A DNA stretch of 64,000 nt from positions 22,773,263 to 22,837,262 of the forward strand of contig NC_084480.1 of NCBI RefSeq assembly GCF_030035675.1, read 5' to 3'. Shown piece after piece: positions 21,301 through 31,740 of the stretch. The notes under the pieces are model-generated. The model ran no database searches and had not been told where the DNA came from. It saw nothing but the letters and a program-made list of their open reading frames with translations. The position numbers were made by a program, and so were the translations under genes. This stretch comes from Rhineura floridana (Eukaryota > Chordata > Lepidosauria > Squamata > Rhineuridae). Within the stretch, counting starts at the first letter, position 1. Each line of letters starts with the position of its first letter.

Positions 21301-24300
21301 CTTCCTTACAGCTGTACTACCAGGTCTTAAATTTTGCCATGATTGTGTCTTCAGCTCTAATGATATGGAAAGGCCTTATCGTCATCACCGGAAGCGAGAG
21401 TCCTATTGTGGTAGTGCTCAGGTATGTCTATATAAGAGCAGTTCTGTTACTGGGATTGCATATGGTGTGCAATTTATGCCTTACTCCTGCCCTAAAATGG
21501 TGTCCACAATTTTTGGAAGGGAAAAGGAGATGTGCAGGGAGGGTTTCCACAAGCGCTGTCTGTCTGGTGCATCTCCTTTGTAAGGTTACACTAGGTTTAT
21601 TCAATGTGTGCATTGCTTCCCCCTAAAAAAGTCTGAAAGCAATTTACAACTGAAGTAGAAAAATACAGTAAAAATCACATAAACATGGTTAAAAACAGAT
21701 TTAGCAATAGCATATAATTTGTGTGGACCAAATACCCAAGGAAAACAAACATGTCTTTGCCTGGCACTGAAATGATGGCAAGATTGATGCCCAGTGGATC
21801 TGCCTGGGAAGAGCATTCCATAAGCGAGGAGGCGACTACAGAGAAGGCCCATTCTGTCACTGCCAACCTCCGGACCTTCCTTGGAGGTGACATGGAGAAG
21901 GGCCTTGACTTTCTGGTAAGCCACCCCCAAATGAATGATGTGAAATGTGTGAAGCAGCTCTTAAACTCTTAAGCTCTTTCTTTGTAGGGGTCTTACGGAA
22001 ACTGGGTAGGGCTGCTCAACTTGAGTGAACAGCCCTGCTTTATTTCTGCAAGAGAGGTTTAATATTCAGTCCCTCTTCCCAGGGAACGCTGGGAATTGTA
22101 ACTCTGTGAGAGGGATATGGGTCTCCAAATAACTCTCAGTGCCCTTCACAAACTATAATTCCCAGGATTCTTTGAGGAAGCTATGACTGTTTAAAGTGAT
22201 ATAATAGTGCTTTAAATGTATAGTGCAGATGGGGCCTTAAATGGATTTAGTGTTAATTGTGTAATTTAATGCATCTTGGAATGTGAAATATGATACTTGT
22301 CAAATTTCAGAGTATACCTTCAGGAGCCTGTAAATGTATTTATTTTCTCCAGTAATCATAGCTGATGAATTACTTTAATTGTATTTTTTAAAAATATATA
22401 TAAAACTTTTACCCTGCCTCCCCTCTGTGATAAAAGAATGACACCAACTCTGTAATCCATGTTTATCTTTTTTCATTTATATAGTGGCAGTATGGAGCCA
22501 GCCTTTTACAGAGGAGATCTGCTGTTCTTAACAAACTTCCGAGAAGACCCCATCAGGGCTGGGGAAATTGTGGTTTTTAAAGTTGAAGGCAGGGATATTC
22601 CAATTGTACACAGAGTAATCAAAGTTCATGAAAAGTAATGGCAAAAATAATTAAGCACTTTCACTGCTGAATAATCTTGCTTGCCTATAGAATGTAGAAT
22701 GTTAGCTGGAAAATGTTTAGAAGGAATGGAAGTTTGGATTTGAAGTATAATGGGGAAGGGGAACTGGGTAGAAAATATTTTGGTACTGAAACTAAATGTA
22801 TGTTCCGTAACAGAGAGGGAGGTATTTGGTGCAAATGTGCGTTGAGTGAGTGCTGTAAATGCAATTGGCCTCACTTCCACCCCCACCCCCTTGGGTTTCA
22901 AAAGCACCTACAATCCATTATTGATTTACTGATTTATCACTTTTTGGACATAAGCTTCACAATGTGGTTTTCTGTTCACCACGGGAAACTATTTGAAGGG
23001 GGGGGGCTTCTTGTATGGAAAAAGATCTGCTGCCTCTTTGGCTATTTCCCTGCATGACAATCCATTGGCCTGGGTTGCATATCACACTAAGCCAAATTAT
23101 GGCTTAGCACCAACTTGTGGACTCTGAGAGAGGGGATCACAGCCGCTTCACATCTACCTGGTCATTCTGCTGTTGCCCTGTGCTGAGTTAAACCATGGTT
23201 TGGCTTAGTATGTGGCTCACAGAGTCATAGAATTGTGGAGTTGGAAGGGACCTATAAGGCCACCGAATCCAACCCCCTGCTCAATGCAGGAATCCAAATT
23301 AAAGCATCCCCAACAGGTTGCTGTCCAGCTGCCTCTTGAATGACTCCAGTGTTGGAGAGCCCACCACCTCCCTAGGTCATTGGTTCCATTGTTGTATGGC
23401 TTTAACAGTGAGGAAGTTTTTCCTGATGTTCAGCTGAAATCTGGCTTCCTGCAATTGAGCCCATTATTCCCTTTCCTGCACTCTGGGACGATTGAGAAGA
23501 GATCCTGGCCTTCCTCCGTGTGGCAACCTTTCAAGCGCTTAAAGAAGGCTATCATACTTCCCCTTCATCTCCTCCAGGCTAACCATGCCATTCTTGCAGT
23601 CTCTCCTGACTTCAGACCCATGCTGGTGGCTTAGCTCTCCCCAAACTGACCAGAAGCTGAAACCAAGATTAGGTCCCCCTAGCTCAGTACTCTCTGCGCT
23701 GACTGGCTGTGTCTCTCGAGGATTTCAGACAGGGAGCTTGTTCTATGGTATATATATATCATGGTTTCTCCAGATGTTTTGAATCACATCTCCCATCAGC
23801 TCCAGCCAGTGTGACCAATGGTCAGGGATGATGGGAGTTGTAGTCCAAAACATTTGGAGGGCACTGGATTGGGGAAATGTAGCCCCAGCTTCTGCATCTT
23901 GCCCCAAGAATTTAAGCACCTGGCAAACTCTGTCTGCTTTCAACTCCCATCAAAACTTTCCTAAATTGAAATGACCTCTTTCTTGATGGCCAACATTCTG
24001 TTACTTACTAGCTTGTTCTTTTTCACATATGCAGGTGCCTGTTCTCCTGGTCAAGAAGCAACCTAATTTCTCTTAATAGCATTGGTACAAGCATCTGTTG
24101 CTAAACGGGTATTCTTTATTTTCCCTGCTTGCCTGAAGTAGATTATTAACAGGCCAGGGAAGAAATAGTTGCTTAGATCTGTCAGTAAGAGTTGGAAATG
24201 AATGCCTCGATATTAATTAAGGCGTGGGAAGGGCAGCTTGAACGTATTGGTATCTTATCTCCTAAATGTGCCTGTTCCTGTTTTGCAAACATTTTAATGC

Positions 24301-26903
24301 ATGACTTTCAGATGAGGTGCCAATGTGTTTGCTGTCTTGTTGGTTTGCAGAGAAAACGGCAACATCAAGTTTCTCACTAAGGGCGATAATAATGAAGTTG
24401 ATGATAGAGGCTTGTACAAAGAAGGCCAGAACTGGCTAGAGAAGAAGGATGTTGTAGGTAGAGCACGAGGGTAAGTATTGTTGCAGTGTATGCTTTGCCT
24501 GTCTCTGTAACGCCTGTTTACATACATTCTAATGGACTGTTCATGTCTGACCTTTGTTTCTTCTACTTCAGCAATTTTAACCATCAGATTCTCAAACTCT
24601 ACACTAGCCATAAGGGCTAGAAACATACTTTCTTTTGCTGATGTTTCAACCAACTTATTGCCAGCAGGAAGCTCCTGAAGCCTGGTGTGCTTGCACCTGG
24701 TCTGGCTTAACATTTTGCACACAAAACACTCCTTTGAATCTGGGCTGTTGTGAAATGACTTTATGCTATTCTGTTTAACTTTGATCAACCAGGTTTTTGC
24801 CGTATGTTGGAATGGTGACCATAATCATGAATGACTATCCAAAATTTAAGGTACGTAAAGATTTAACTTTGGGGCCTGTAACATTTCCAGCAAAAAAGCA
24901 ATTGTTTAGACCTCTAATTTGCATCTAGTTTTTTTCTCTTCAGAAATGTGGGAAGAAAGGCTGTGCTTAGCAGATTTTGTCAGACTTACTAGCTTCTGCC
25001 ACTTCTGTACTCTCCCTTGTGGGATGGCTCATGTTTCAAATATTGGACAGTTTTGATCTGTACACAGTGGATGCAGTGCATTGGCTACTGCTAATGCAAT
25101 GAATGCTGATTTCATTAAAACAAATGGGACGTGTGCAAGAACACAGGTCTACTCTTGTGTAGCTCTCATTAATTCAACTGGAGTTTGTGCAGGACAGGTT
25201 CCCAACAGATTGCTGTCAGTGCGCAAGACCTACCAATTCAAGTTTGGCCTTATGCAAATGTTGTTCCAGATTTATATTTTAGAGCGCAGCATCTTGTTCT
25301 GCATTCAGGATCACACTGGAGAATGTTTGCAAACTTGAACGTTCAAACTGAGCAAGTTACTTGGTAAGCTTGGATTTTCAGGATACCAGCCACCACCAGC
25401 AGGCTGCACAAAAATAGATCCCTGGAAGCCATAAGTAATCTCGGGTAAAACTTAACTGTCAGGCTTAACAATTATTTTACAGGCAAATAAGAATTATGAA
25501 GGACTTTGTGCATATCCACCGTACAGTTCAGCTACCAATGAAGTCAATATGCAAATGGCCATTAATTTTAATAGACCTGCACTTATTTATTTTTTAAAAA
25601 TTCTGCTTTTCCAACAATTACTGTTTCTCAAAGCTGCTCATATTAATAAAAAGGAGAGACAGATTCTGCCACCTGGACTTACAAACTAAAATGGCACAAG
25701 GAAAAGGAAGAAGGGCGAAAGTTCTTCAAGGCCAAAATGAATGAAGTCCTGAGCTATCCATAGGCATTTCTACGCTGTTGGGGCCAGGCTGTTCTTTCCT
25801 TTCTGGAAACTATTGCAATAGCCTGTAGGGCTACATTTTCCTCATAACAAACAAATAGTTCCTGATGTATGTGTGTGTTCTCAAATGCCACAGAGAAAAC
25901 CAAGCTATGTGCCACATTTATAAATAGGCTTTATTTATTCTTTTTTGTTTTGCTCATCAGACTGTTTTAAATACCCAATAAGTCTGCTGTGGGCAATATT
26001 AAAATAACCACTCTTTTGTATACCTGTGGGTATAATTTCCACACATAATTAATCATGCAGTAACACTGCCTATTCTGTGGTGCTGTTAGATTTTGGTTTT
26101 AATCATTATTTGAAACAAAACTGAGTCAAATATTAGATCTCTAATCAAGTAAGAATATATTTACATGTATAAGTGTACACACTCTTATCCAGAGCCCTGT
26201 GTGCCCGCTAAAATTGCTGCTCTGCTCGCTTCAATCAAGTGTGCAGCTTCATCTACACAAAAGGATGTACCCAGAGGCCAGGTTTACACATAACACTAAG
26301 CCATAGTTTGTTTAACAAGGTATGAATTAAACACATTGTTTCTCCAAAGTTTGTTCTGTTTCCAGCTTCCCTTTCTTTATGCCTTTACACTGTGGTTAAG
26401 GAAGGGTTGCTGGGTTCTTGCATAATGCCAAACTATAGTTTAAAAAATCCAAGGTTTGTAAGCCGCCAACAACAAACCAAGGTTTCAGTTTGTGGTTTGT
26501 TTGCAGTTAACAAACCATAGTTAAGTGCTGGGCAGGGTTCACACATAATGTTAACCCATGGTTTAATAAATCATAGCTTATTAAACCATGGTTTAATGTT
26601 ATGTGCAAACCGGGCCAGAGTTAATTCCTCCACTGGAAGGAATGTTGGCCAATCATAAGTGTAGGGGAATCCATGTGTTCCCAGAAGTATCCTTGTAGGA
26701 AATTTTGACCCGTACTTTGTTTTACATAAAGTGCTACTTTAAATGCCAAGTTAATTAAACATGTGTTCTGAATCAGTATTTAATTTGTGGCAACTAAGCT
26801 GGAATAGGATACATTATATGCAATAGTAATCAATACATTTTCTTTGCAGTATGCTCTCCTGGCTGTAATGGGCGCATATGTACTCCTGAAAAGAGAATCA
26901 TAA
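15351..26903 (+). CDS. SEC11C: SEC11C, signal peptidase complex catalytic subunit (six coding exons)
   Basis: The product is the serine protease of the ER signal peptidase complex, which cuts signal peptides from secretory and membrane proteins on the lumenal side. Coding exons 15351-15392, 21312-21421, 22485-22634, 24351-24470, 24793-24850 and 26850-26903 total 534 nt: 177 codons plus TAA, all with GT-AG junctions in phase. An N-terminal anchor (about residues 19-40) precedes SGSMEP with catalytic Ser53, then [10 protein letters not shown] with His93, and GDNNEVDD with Asp119, by analogy with human SEC11A Ser56/His96/Asp122. The end KRES and the words [11 protein letters not shown] and [11 protein letters not shown] match SEC11C rather than SEC11A. 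Tyr59 sits where human has His. Human SEC11C has 192 residues, so about 15 N-terminal residues differ or come from an upstream exon. The ATG at 15351 has a strong context (GCCATGG). Confidence 0.96.
15525..15660 (-). mobile_element. LINE 3' tail, inverted (SEC11C intron)
   Basis: GTTTATATATTGCCCTTTGG, then AAGTGGTGAACAGTATATTA and AATACATACAATAAGTCAAT, resembles other inverted L2-like ends in the window (6893, 35541). Diverged. Confidence 0.5.
16628..16868. repeat. Palindromic MITE, family C
   Basis: The centre and right arm are clear: GTTGTTAGGAGACCCCTATT, a facing AGGGAGCTCCTAACAGCACT, then AAACTACAGTTCCCAGGATG and TTTAAATGTAAGGTGCAGAT. The left terminus is truncated. Lies in a SEC11C intron. 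Confidence 0.7.
16950..17100 (+). repeat. Possible member of the hairpin repeat family
   Basis: CCAAGGTTTGCAGTTGTGAA and CAATGGCATGGAATGGTGAG parallel phrases at 43560-43680. The hairpin end itself is not present, so this is tentative. Confidence 0.3.
17101..17799. other. SEC11C intron, nothing certain
   Basis: Overlapping - strand open frames at 17056-17549 are hydrophobic and low-complexity with no domain. They are likely chance frames in a purine-rich stretch. Confidence 0.4.
17800..17992 (-). repeat. tRNA-derived SINE (MIR-like), inverted
   Basis: The + strand starts GGAACCTAGGAAGCTGCCTT, a typical tail complement, passes ACTGACTGGCAGCGGCTCTC and ends in the complement of the tRNA head (GCGCTGCCACTGAGCTGCAG). 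Full-length relative of 13905. Confidence 0.75.
18180..18540 (-). mobile_element. LINE 3' region, inverted
   Basis: TTATTTATTTATGTTTATTT, then ACCTTTTAGAGAAAACCC, and text such as GGAAGAGCATTCCTGTCTCC parallel the untranslated and last coding parts of inverted L2-like copies (6893, 21605). Strongly diverged. Confidence 0.5.
18541..18668. repeat. Palindromic repeat, family E
   Basis: TTTAATTCAGCTAAGTCAAA and TGTTAATTGAATTCAGCCCC are inverted termini around AGTAGATCCATTGAAATCGA. Similar copies are at 19735 and 41960. Confidence 0.5.
19084..19432. repeat. Large palindromic MITE, family D
   Basis: The left end AGCTACAGTTAATGGCTTAT mirrors the right end AATAAGCCCATTAACTGTAG. Inside, TTTTGCTCCTCTAGTGGTGT mirrors CACACCAGGAGAAGAGCAAA. 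About 350 bp, non-coding, in the SEC11C intron. Confidence 0.7.
19447..19706 (+). mobile_element. RTE/BovB-like LINE 3' end with 11-bp flanking repeat
   Basis: Codes [20 protein letters not shown] and [20 protein letters not shown], then the tail GTAATCAACTTGAAGGCATA and (AAC)n. AGTTACAACTG stands at both ends (19447-19457 and 19696-19706), which fits a target-site duplication of a 5'-truncated insertion. The left copy overlaps the first bases of the LINE. Confidence 0.85.
19735..19897. repeat. Palindromic repeats, family E
   Basis: GGTTGTATTCAACTAAATTC and GTGTATTGGATTGCAGCCTA bound phrases such as TACTCAGAAGTAAGCTCCAT and its mirror GGGACTTACTCCCAGGTAAG. Possibly two merged copies. Confidence 0.5.
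20088..20232. repeat. Palindromic hAT-like MITE, family B
   Basis: Inverted ends CAGGTGTGAGGAACCTTTGG and CCAAAGGTTCCCCACCCCTG surround the family B core (TCCAGATGTTGCTGAACTAC and its mirror). The flanking 8 bp do not match convincingly. Confidence 0.75.
20345..20446 (+). mobile_element. LINE 3' tail
   Basis: GCGAGCCACCCCAGAGAACA, then ATCGGATGGCCACACAAATC and (AAAT)n. Non-coding tail related to 13208. Confidence 0.6.
20447..21311. other. SEC11C intron, no repeat placed
   Basis: G- and C-runs at 20453 and 20495, otherwise unassigned. The last bases carry the splice acceptor. Confidence 0.4.
21312..21421 (+). CDS. SEC11C: SEC11C exon: signal anchor
   Basis: Codes [20 protein letters not shown] and on to SPIVVVL, the membrane anchor and start of the protease fold. 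The acceptor is TTCCTTACAG and the donor GTATGT. The serine codon is split two bases before the junction (AG|T). Confidence 0.97.
21605..21945 (-). mobile_element. L2-like LINE 3' fragment, inverted (SEC11C intron)
   Basis: The + strand has CTGAAAGCAATTTACAACTG near the tail, then GAGCATTCCATAAGCGAGGA and CCAACCTCCGGACCTTCCTT, parallel to the copy at 6893 (GAGCACTCCATAAGCGAGG). Diverged and truncated. Confidence 0.65.
22055..22245. repeat. Palindromic MITE, family C
   Basis: GGGAATTGTAACTCTGTGAG and AAACTATAATTCCCAGGATT with the end TTTAAATGTATAGTGCAGAT. The left terminal arm is shortened. SEC11C intron. Confidence 0.65.
22485..22634 (+). CDS. SEC11C: SEC11C exon: catalytic Ser and His
   Basis: Codes [20 protein letters not shown] to [10 protein letters not shown]. 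It holds the nucleophile serine and the catalytic histidine. Acceptor TTTATATAG, donor GTAATG. Ends two bases into a lysine codon. Confidence 0.97.
23062..23222. repeat. Palindromic MITE, family D
   Basis: GGGTTGCATATCACACTAAG with CCAAATTATGGCTTAGCACC is mirrored by AAACCATGGTTTGGCTTAGT ending ATGTGGCTC. Confidence 0.6.
23223..23625 (-). mobile_element. CR1 LINE 3' end
   Basis: It opens with AGTCATAGAATTGTGGAGTT, the complement of the CR1 3' end. It continues to TCATCTCCTCCAGGCTAACC. Longer than the copy at 11911 and similar to it over the shared part. Confidence 0.85.
23765..23872. repeat. Family B MITE
   Basis: TTTCTCCAGATGTTTTGAAT is mirrored by GTCCAAAACATTTGGAGGGC, with CATCAGCTCCAGCCAGTG in the left arm. 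Confidence 0.65.
24351..24470 (+). CDS. SEC11C: SEC11C exon: catalytic Asp
   Basis: Codes [20 protein letters not shown] and [20 protein letters not shown]. The GDNNEVDD box supplies the catalytic aspartate. Acceptor TGGTTTGCAG, donor GTAAGT. Confidence 0.97.
24793..24850 (+). CDS. SEC11C: SEC11C exon: [19 protein letters not shown]
   Basis: A 58-nt exon that completes the split glycine and ends in phase 0. Acceptor ATCAACCAG, donor GTACGT. The 19 residues agree with human SEC11C. Confidence 0.97.
24852..26274. other. SEC11C last intron, first part
   Basis: No exon. A degraded LINE-like tail (TTATTTATTTTTTAAAAATT) lies near 25584. Nothing else could be placed. Confidence 0.4.
26275..26612. 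repeat. Palindromic MITE, family D
   Basis: Several mirrored words: GGTTTACACATAACACTAAG at the left against TTAATGTTATGTGCAAACCG at the right, with AACCATGGTTTAA near the right end. Perhaps two nested copies. Confidence 0.6.
26850..26903 (+). CDS. SEC11C: SEC11C last coding exon
   Basis: Codes [17 protein letters not shown] and TAA. It forms the C-terminal hydrophobic segment. The KRES end separates SEC11C from SEC11A (HRE). Acceptor TTCTTTGCAG. Confidence 0.97.
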   Translation, partial: YALLAVMGAYVLLKRES

Positions 26904-27750
26904 AAGAACGGAACTACCTTTCGCGACTCATATGCATAGATATACAAAGAGATACTAATATATTTGAACCATCCCCACGTCTGTGTATAATATTACATGG
27001 TGTGCAAACAATATTGTGTTGTCCAAATGAATTTTCCTGTCCATGTTGCAGTCCTAAGAATCTTCTTGCGCATAAGTCCACAGGTTGCATCTGGATGAGG
27101 CTATAAGTGTTCTTACAACTGCAGTCTCTGAGGATTACAGTGATGTTCATTGGTATTTTGTTTACAAATTGTTTGAGTTTCTCCATGTACTCACCGTTGC
27201 TTTTCACTAAGACAAATGGAAAGAATTACTGGGAGGTGAGGGAACTGGGTGGGTAATGATCATGGAAACTTCAGCCGGCAGGGTAAGAGGTGGGGGCTGA
27301 TTAAAAGTTCCCAAAGCTGGAATATTTAGGTGAATCGGGTCTGCACTGCAAGGATGTGGTTGCTTGGATGCATTTTAGGCAGGAGCTCAGTAACGGTTAT
27401 CTCTTACCAAAGGAGCCCTCTGACACAATTCTCCCTGTGCCCTATCACCAGGTGTTTCAAGTAGCTACTGTGTGTTTTGTCAAGCCACGCAAAGTCCATT
27501 CTTTCAAATGGGCTCACCAAAGTATTCCAGCATCCGATTGCCATTTTTCTGACAGAGGAATTTATTATTATTTTCTAAATATTGGGTTGTTAAGTCAAGG
27601 TTGTGAGAGGAAACTTTTTGTATGTGCAAAAATTGTTATTACTGAATTGGGCTTGCTTGGGCAAAGCAGTTAGAAAATCTTGGCCCACAGTAGTGCTATC
27701 TGAGATGAACTTATATTATACTTTAATAAATGTGGGAGGGCCCATGCAGA
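26904..27750 (+). other. SEC11C: SEC11C 3' untranslated region (putative)
   Basis: It follows the TAA directly and is free of the repeats I recognise, unlike the flanks. The first clear AATAAA is at 27725-27730. Further AATAAA hexamers at 29096 and 29137 would give a 2.2-kb 3' UTR, and repeat-poor sequence continues to about 29200, so a longer form is plausible. Confidence 0.5.
27725..27730 (+). terminator. Possible polyadenylation signal AATAAA
   Basis: A canonical hexamer 822 bp after the stop codon. A T/G-rich element downstream is weak. Use is unproven. Confidence 0.4.
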
Positions 27751-29225
27751 TTAGTCTAGGTGAAGTCCTCAGCCTCAGGTAGAGTGCTCATCTGCATAAT
27801 CCTGCCCACGTGGTCAAGAGATTTGCCCCACACACAAAGTGCAGATGTGTAAGAAAATTGTCATTGTCAGCCAGAATCGTTCCCATGTCTGTTTGCACCG
27901 AGGAAAATGTCTTGTGTGAATTAGTAATATATGCATCTCATGTCTTGCAGTGTGTGATGCATGAAATCCAAAACCTTTGGAGATGGTTAGGTCCACCCAA
28001 GCCTGCTGGGAAACTGAGGCTGCTTCCCAGCATTCCAGTGTACACCACTGATTTCCCACTCTCACCACTAAGGAGTAAAATAACGAGGGGCAGGATTATT
28101 TTCCTGCCTATTAACAAATGGCATGGCATATTCAGAGCTGATTGTGCATTTTGAAGTAGATGCATAGCTTACAATTCTGTGTGTGTACCATTCTTCTGCA
28201 GATTGTTATTTCCCTCTCAGGAGTGACTTCTTGGGGAGGGAAGGAATCCCACTTAATAGAAGCATTGCAAGGGAAAAACTCTGAAGTCCACATTTGATAA
28301 TATCTTGATTGGGACCAGCCAAAATGTGCCAAATATTTGAGTTATCCAGAACTCTTCAGCACGCAAGATGTTACACAAAACTGGGTGGTGGAATGGGGAT
28401 TTTAAAAAGAAAAGTAGAAAAACTAGGCTAAATGTTGTAACCATGAGGTTTTTCCTTGCCTTACCATCCCTTGCTTTCTGTAATATCTCGCTTGATGAAG
28501 AACTCTGAAGAGCTTGAAAGCTTGCCACATTTTTGTGACTCTTTAGTCCTGATAAAGGCATTATCCAACTGTGATTTTTTTCCTTTATGGACCAATACAT
28601 TTGCTTTATAGTGTGGAAAGTGACTCTGAAGTATGAGTATTACTGATTGCTCTAAGATGCACTTCTAGAAATTTCTAGATCTGCAGAAATGTACCATAAA
28701 GAACTGTCTTGCTTGGGGAAAAAAAAAAAAAGACCCAGAAACATTGGGCACATCTATCCTGCAAGCATAAACCAATTCAACTACTGTAGCTTGTTCCAAA
28801 TGTCCCTGCAAAATGTTATTTTTTAATGTGCTCAAGATCGCCACTCATTCACTTTCCATGGTAAGAGCACTTCTGCCCATTTTGGCTTTTCGCAATCCCT
28901 CTGTGGCCTTAGAGAAGTCACTTTAACAGTGATTATGTGTGTATGTGATTTTAATTCTTGAAAAATACTTTTGCCTTTCTGCATAATTACGGTTATGTGT
29001 CACTTCCATGGATCTGTCTGCCTTTTTTTTTTTTTTTTGAAAGCAAATTGCTGTGGTTTGCAATATCTATCTGAAAGGACCTACAAAAAGTGTTAAATAA
29101 AAAATAGTTCTGTTGGATCTTTGGGATATGTGTCTTAATAAATGTGGTGCCCCAGAAATATCTCTTTCATTGGCTTATCATGCTATGCAATAATATCATT
29201 AAAAGACTTGCTGTTTTGTTCTATA
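27751..29225. other. Repeat-poor stretch after SEC11C
   Basis: Contains A- and T-runs (28719, 29022) and two more AATAAA hexamers (29096, 29137). The segment 28485-28570 (GATGAAGAACTCTGAAGAGC and on) has the look of an old interspersed repeat. No coding exon. Confidence 0.4.
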
Positions 29226-29398
29226 ATTTGCTGGGTTTTATTTATTTATTACATTTATACCCCACCTTTCTTTTCATGATTGAAACCCAAGGCTGCTTAC
29301 ATATGGTTCCCAGGCAGTCTCCCATCCAGGCGCTGACCAGACCTGACACTGCTTAGCTTCAGCAGGGAGCTGGCCTCATGTGCCTTCAGACCATAGCC
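29226..29398 (-). repeat. 5S-rRNA-derived SINE, inverted
   Basis: The + strand opens with TTATTTATTTATTACATTTA (LINE-type tail complement), then GGCAGTCTCCCATCCAGGCG and ACACTGCTTAGCTTCAGCAG, the complement of a 5S-like middle, and CAGACCATAGCCTGG. Its tail differs from the Sauria-type tail at 9351, so it is a second kind of 5S SINE. Confidence 0.65.
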
Positions 29399-29691
29399 TG
29401 GTTATTCCCTTTTTCTCTGGAGTCATCTCTGTGCTTAGTTCTTTATGGTGGATATTTATCTAAAAAGAAACTCCCTTCCCTCTGGGTGCCTTTAAGCCAA
29501 GGGTGCAGAATCTTTTTCAGCCCAAGGGCCACAATCCCTTCTGGGCAAACCTCTGGGGGCCACATGCCAATGGTGGGTGAAGCCAGACGCAAAAGTGGAC
29601 AGAGCAATGAATGTATGTTCCTGGTCAGAGTTCCAGCCATTAAAAACACTCAAGAAGAATGTGAAGCAGAGCTGGTGATGGGCAGCGGAAA

Positions 29692-29800
29692 CCGTTGGCC
29701 CCGATGTCAGTGGGATAGTGGAATCTGTTCTGGTTTTCAGTCCAAACTTTCAAGGAGCTGTCCAAGGTGCGACCAGTCTCCCTGATACGGCCAGGCAAGG
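29692..29800. repeat. Family A MITE, left half
   Basis: GATGTCAGTGGGATAGTGGA through TTTCAAGGAGCTGTCCAAGG. The right arm is missing. Confidence 0.6.
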
Positions 29801-29943
29801 TTACCTTTCATTAAGCCTATTTTGTGTGTGTGTTTTATGGGAGGCAGAAGCAGAAAGGAACAGGATGAAAGAAGAACAAGAAGCATCAGTACATTGTGGA
29901 GGCAGCAGTTAATTATTTTTACCCATTGGCCCATGCTCAGTGA

Positions 29944-30045
29944 AGGCTGGTGGCTCCAACATCAGTGCTGGGCAGTGAAAGCCACTTGGACAGCTCCTTG
30001 AAAATTCAGGCTAACACCTGGAGTGGATTCACCGCCTCCACGGGG
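29944..30045. repeat. Family A MITE, internally reduced
   Basis: AGGCTGGTGGCTCCAACATC (left) and CTTGGACAGCTCCTTGAAAA with GGAGTGGATTCACCGCCTCC (right). Confidence 0.55.
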
Positions 30046-30689
30046 CATGGGGAGGGTCCCAAGACCCATATTTTGTTCCCCAGCCCTGCTTTTTAGGCAC
30101 GTGAGAACTGCCACCAAGGATGCAGTGCTCAGGAGGGGGTGGAGGAAGGATGTGAACCCATCCTGGATCATCCCTCCTCAGTTTTTATGTGTGCTTTGAG
30201 GGGTTTTTGTTTTGTATGCCTTGAGTTTTTGAATTGGAGGTTCTGTCTGCTTTCACTTTTTTTGGAGTGAGCAAATGCACTTTTACCTCTTGCAGTCATT
30301 GGTACTGTTGTCCCACTGACTAAAATCTCCAAGAGGCAGAAAATGTTCTATGAAACTGAAGGAACGGGTGGGGGAGATTGCGCCCACACGACTCCATTAC
30401 TCTCCCTTTTTTTTTTGTAAGGTAAAGAAAAGGTGGTTTGGACTGTTGGCTGATCAACAGACATTACTCCCCAGGCAGTTCTTGTGGTTCCAGTTTTCAA
30501 TGGGGGATGATTTTGTTTTTATTTGAAGAACTTATATTGCCATTTTCTCTTTCCTCCTTGCACCCTTGGGCTACCTGTTTGTCTAGATACTGCAGGACAA
30601 CGTGATTTGCCAGTGAGCCTGTAAACTCTACAGATCCACAGTTATCACCAGGTGACAGAAAATACCGATCCAATTTAGTTCAGTTCAAT
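30046..30689. other. Intergenic, nothing recognised
   Basis: Contains a T-run at about 30409-30418 and no recognised coding or repeat sequence. Confidence 0.4.
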
Positions 30690-31740
30690 TAATTGCACAA
30701 TAGCCAACCAGGCTTTTTGCGTACACACACACACAAAGAGAAAATTAAAACACTGATTAAAAGAAAATGGGATATATTATGTACTATATAATCACAAGCA
30801 TATATTATCACAAGTAGAAATAAAAGCTTTCCTCCTTTCTAAGGCTAGTTTAACATATTTGGCAGGCTGGCACGTCACAGAGATATGCTCCAACCAATAA
30901 AAGCACAATTTTGTTCAAAAAAAATATCTCCAATACCAGCAATAAGGGAGTCAAGATATCAAATTCTTAAGTCTGAATATATGGGGCATTCTAGAAGGAT
31001 GTGAGCCTTCCGACAGCCTGCAGGACCAAATCTGCTCATCTTACATTAGCTGTTGTAGCACCCCTTAACTTCCATCAGCTGCAGAGTATTTATGTTTAGT
31101 TAAAAGCCCCTTTCAGACCACGTGGACAAATAAAGGCCAGGAATGGGGGCAATTTCCCAGGGAAGACCTTTTGAACAATATGTTAGAACAAGAGTTGGGC
31201 ATTAATGTGGTAGCAGCCTGGGAGTCAACATTGGTTAAATGCCTTGTGACTTCCAAACAAGCACCACTATTGCCCCTTGTGGTCAAATAGCCCACTGAGA
31301 AGCCCAAATGAGAAACAATCTGACAAATGTTGGTTAGCCCATGATTCTGGTCCCATATCTTGTAAGGGCTGCTTTCTGGGCTAAGGTTTTCATTGAGCAG
31401 CAGGAATGTCTTCATATGTACAACTGCTTTAGGAGGAGACCTAGGGCCTCCTAAGCTCTTTTCAGGAACGTACGTTGTTTTGGGTCCAAAATAGCAATGT
31501 CTGAATATGCCCATACAGGAGCCCCATAGAGCATTTGGGGCAATAGCGACATCTTTAAAAGCTCAAGGAGGGATGCCACTAGCCTACCGACTGGTCCAGC
31601 CACATGGTGGAAAATAGCATTAGCTATAACATTAGTTAATGCAACAATTTTCAAATAAGTGGACCAAGATCCAGAATTTTTAAACGCTGTGCCCAGATAT
31701 TTAGAAAAGTTGACTTGCTCCAACTGCTGATTGTCCAGCT
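30690..31740 (-). mobile_element. LINE ORF2 C-terminal and 3' region, clade unresolved
   Basis: The - strand frame at 31451-31723 reads VNFSKYLGTAFKNSGSWSTY, then LPQMLYGAPVWAYSDIAILD and KQRTFLKRA. The pattern F.YLG...SGSW, LPQ.LYGA..W, LD..Q..FL is typical of the segment after the reverse transcriptase core in several LINE clades. Downstream (towards lower coordinates) the match goes on in other frames, with many decayed positions. It is neither the L2 nor the RTE copy type seen elsewhere here. Confidence 0.65.
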
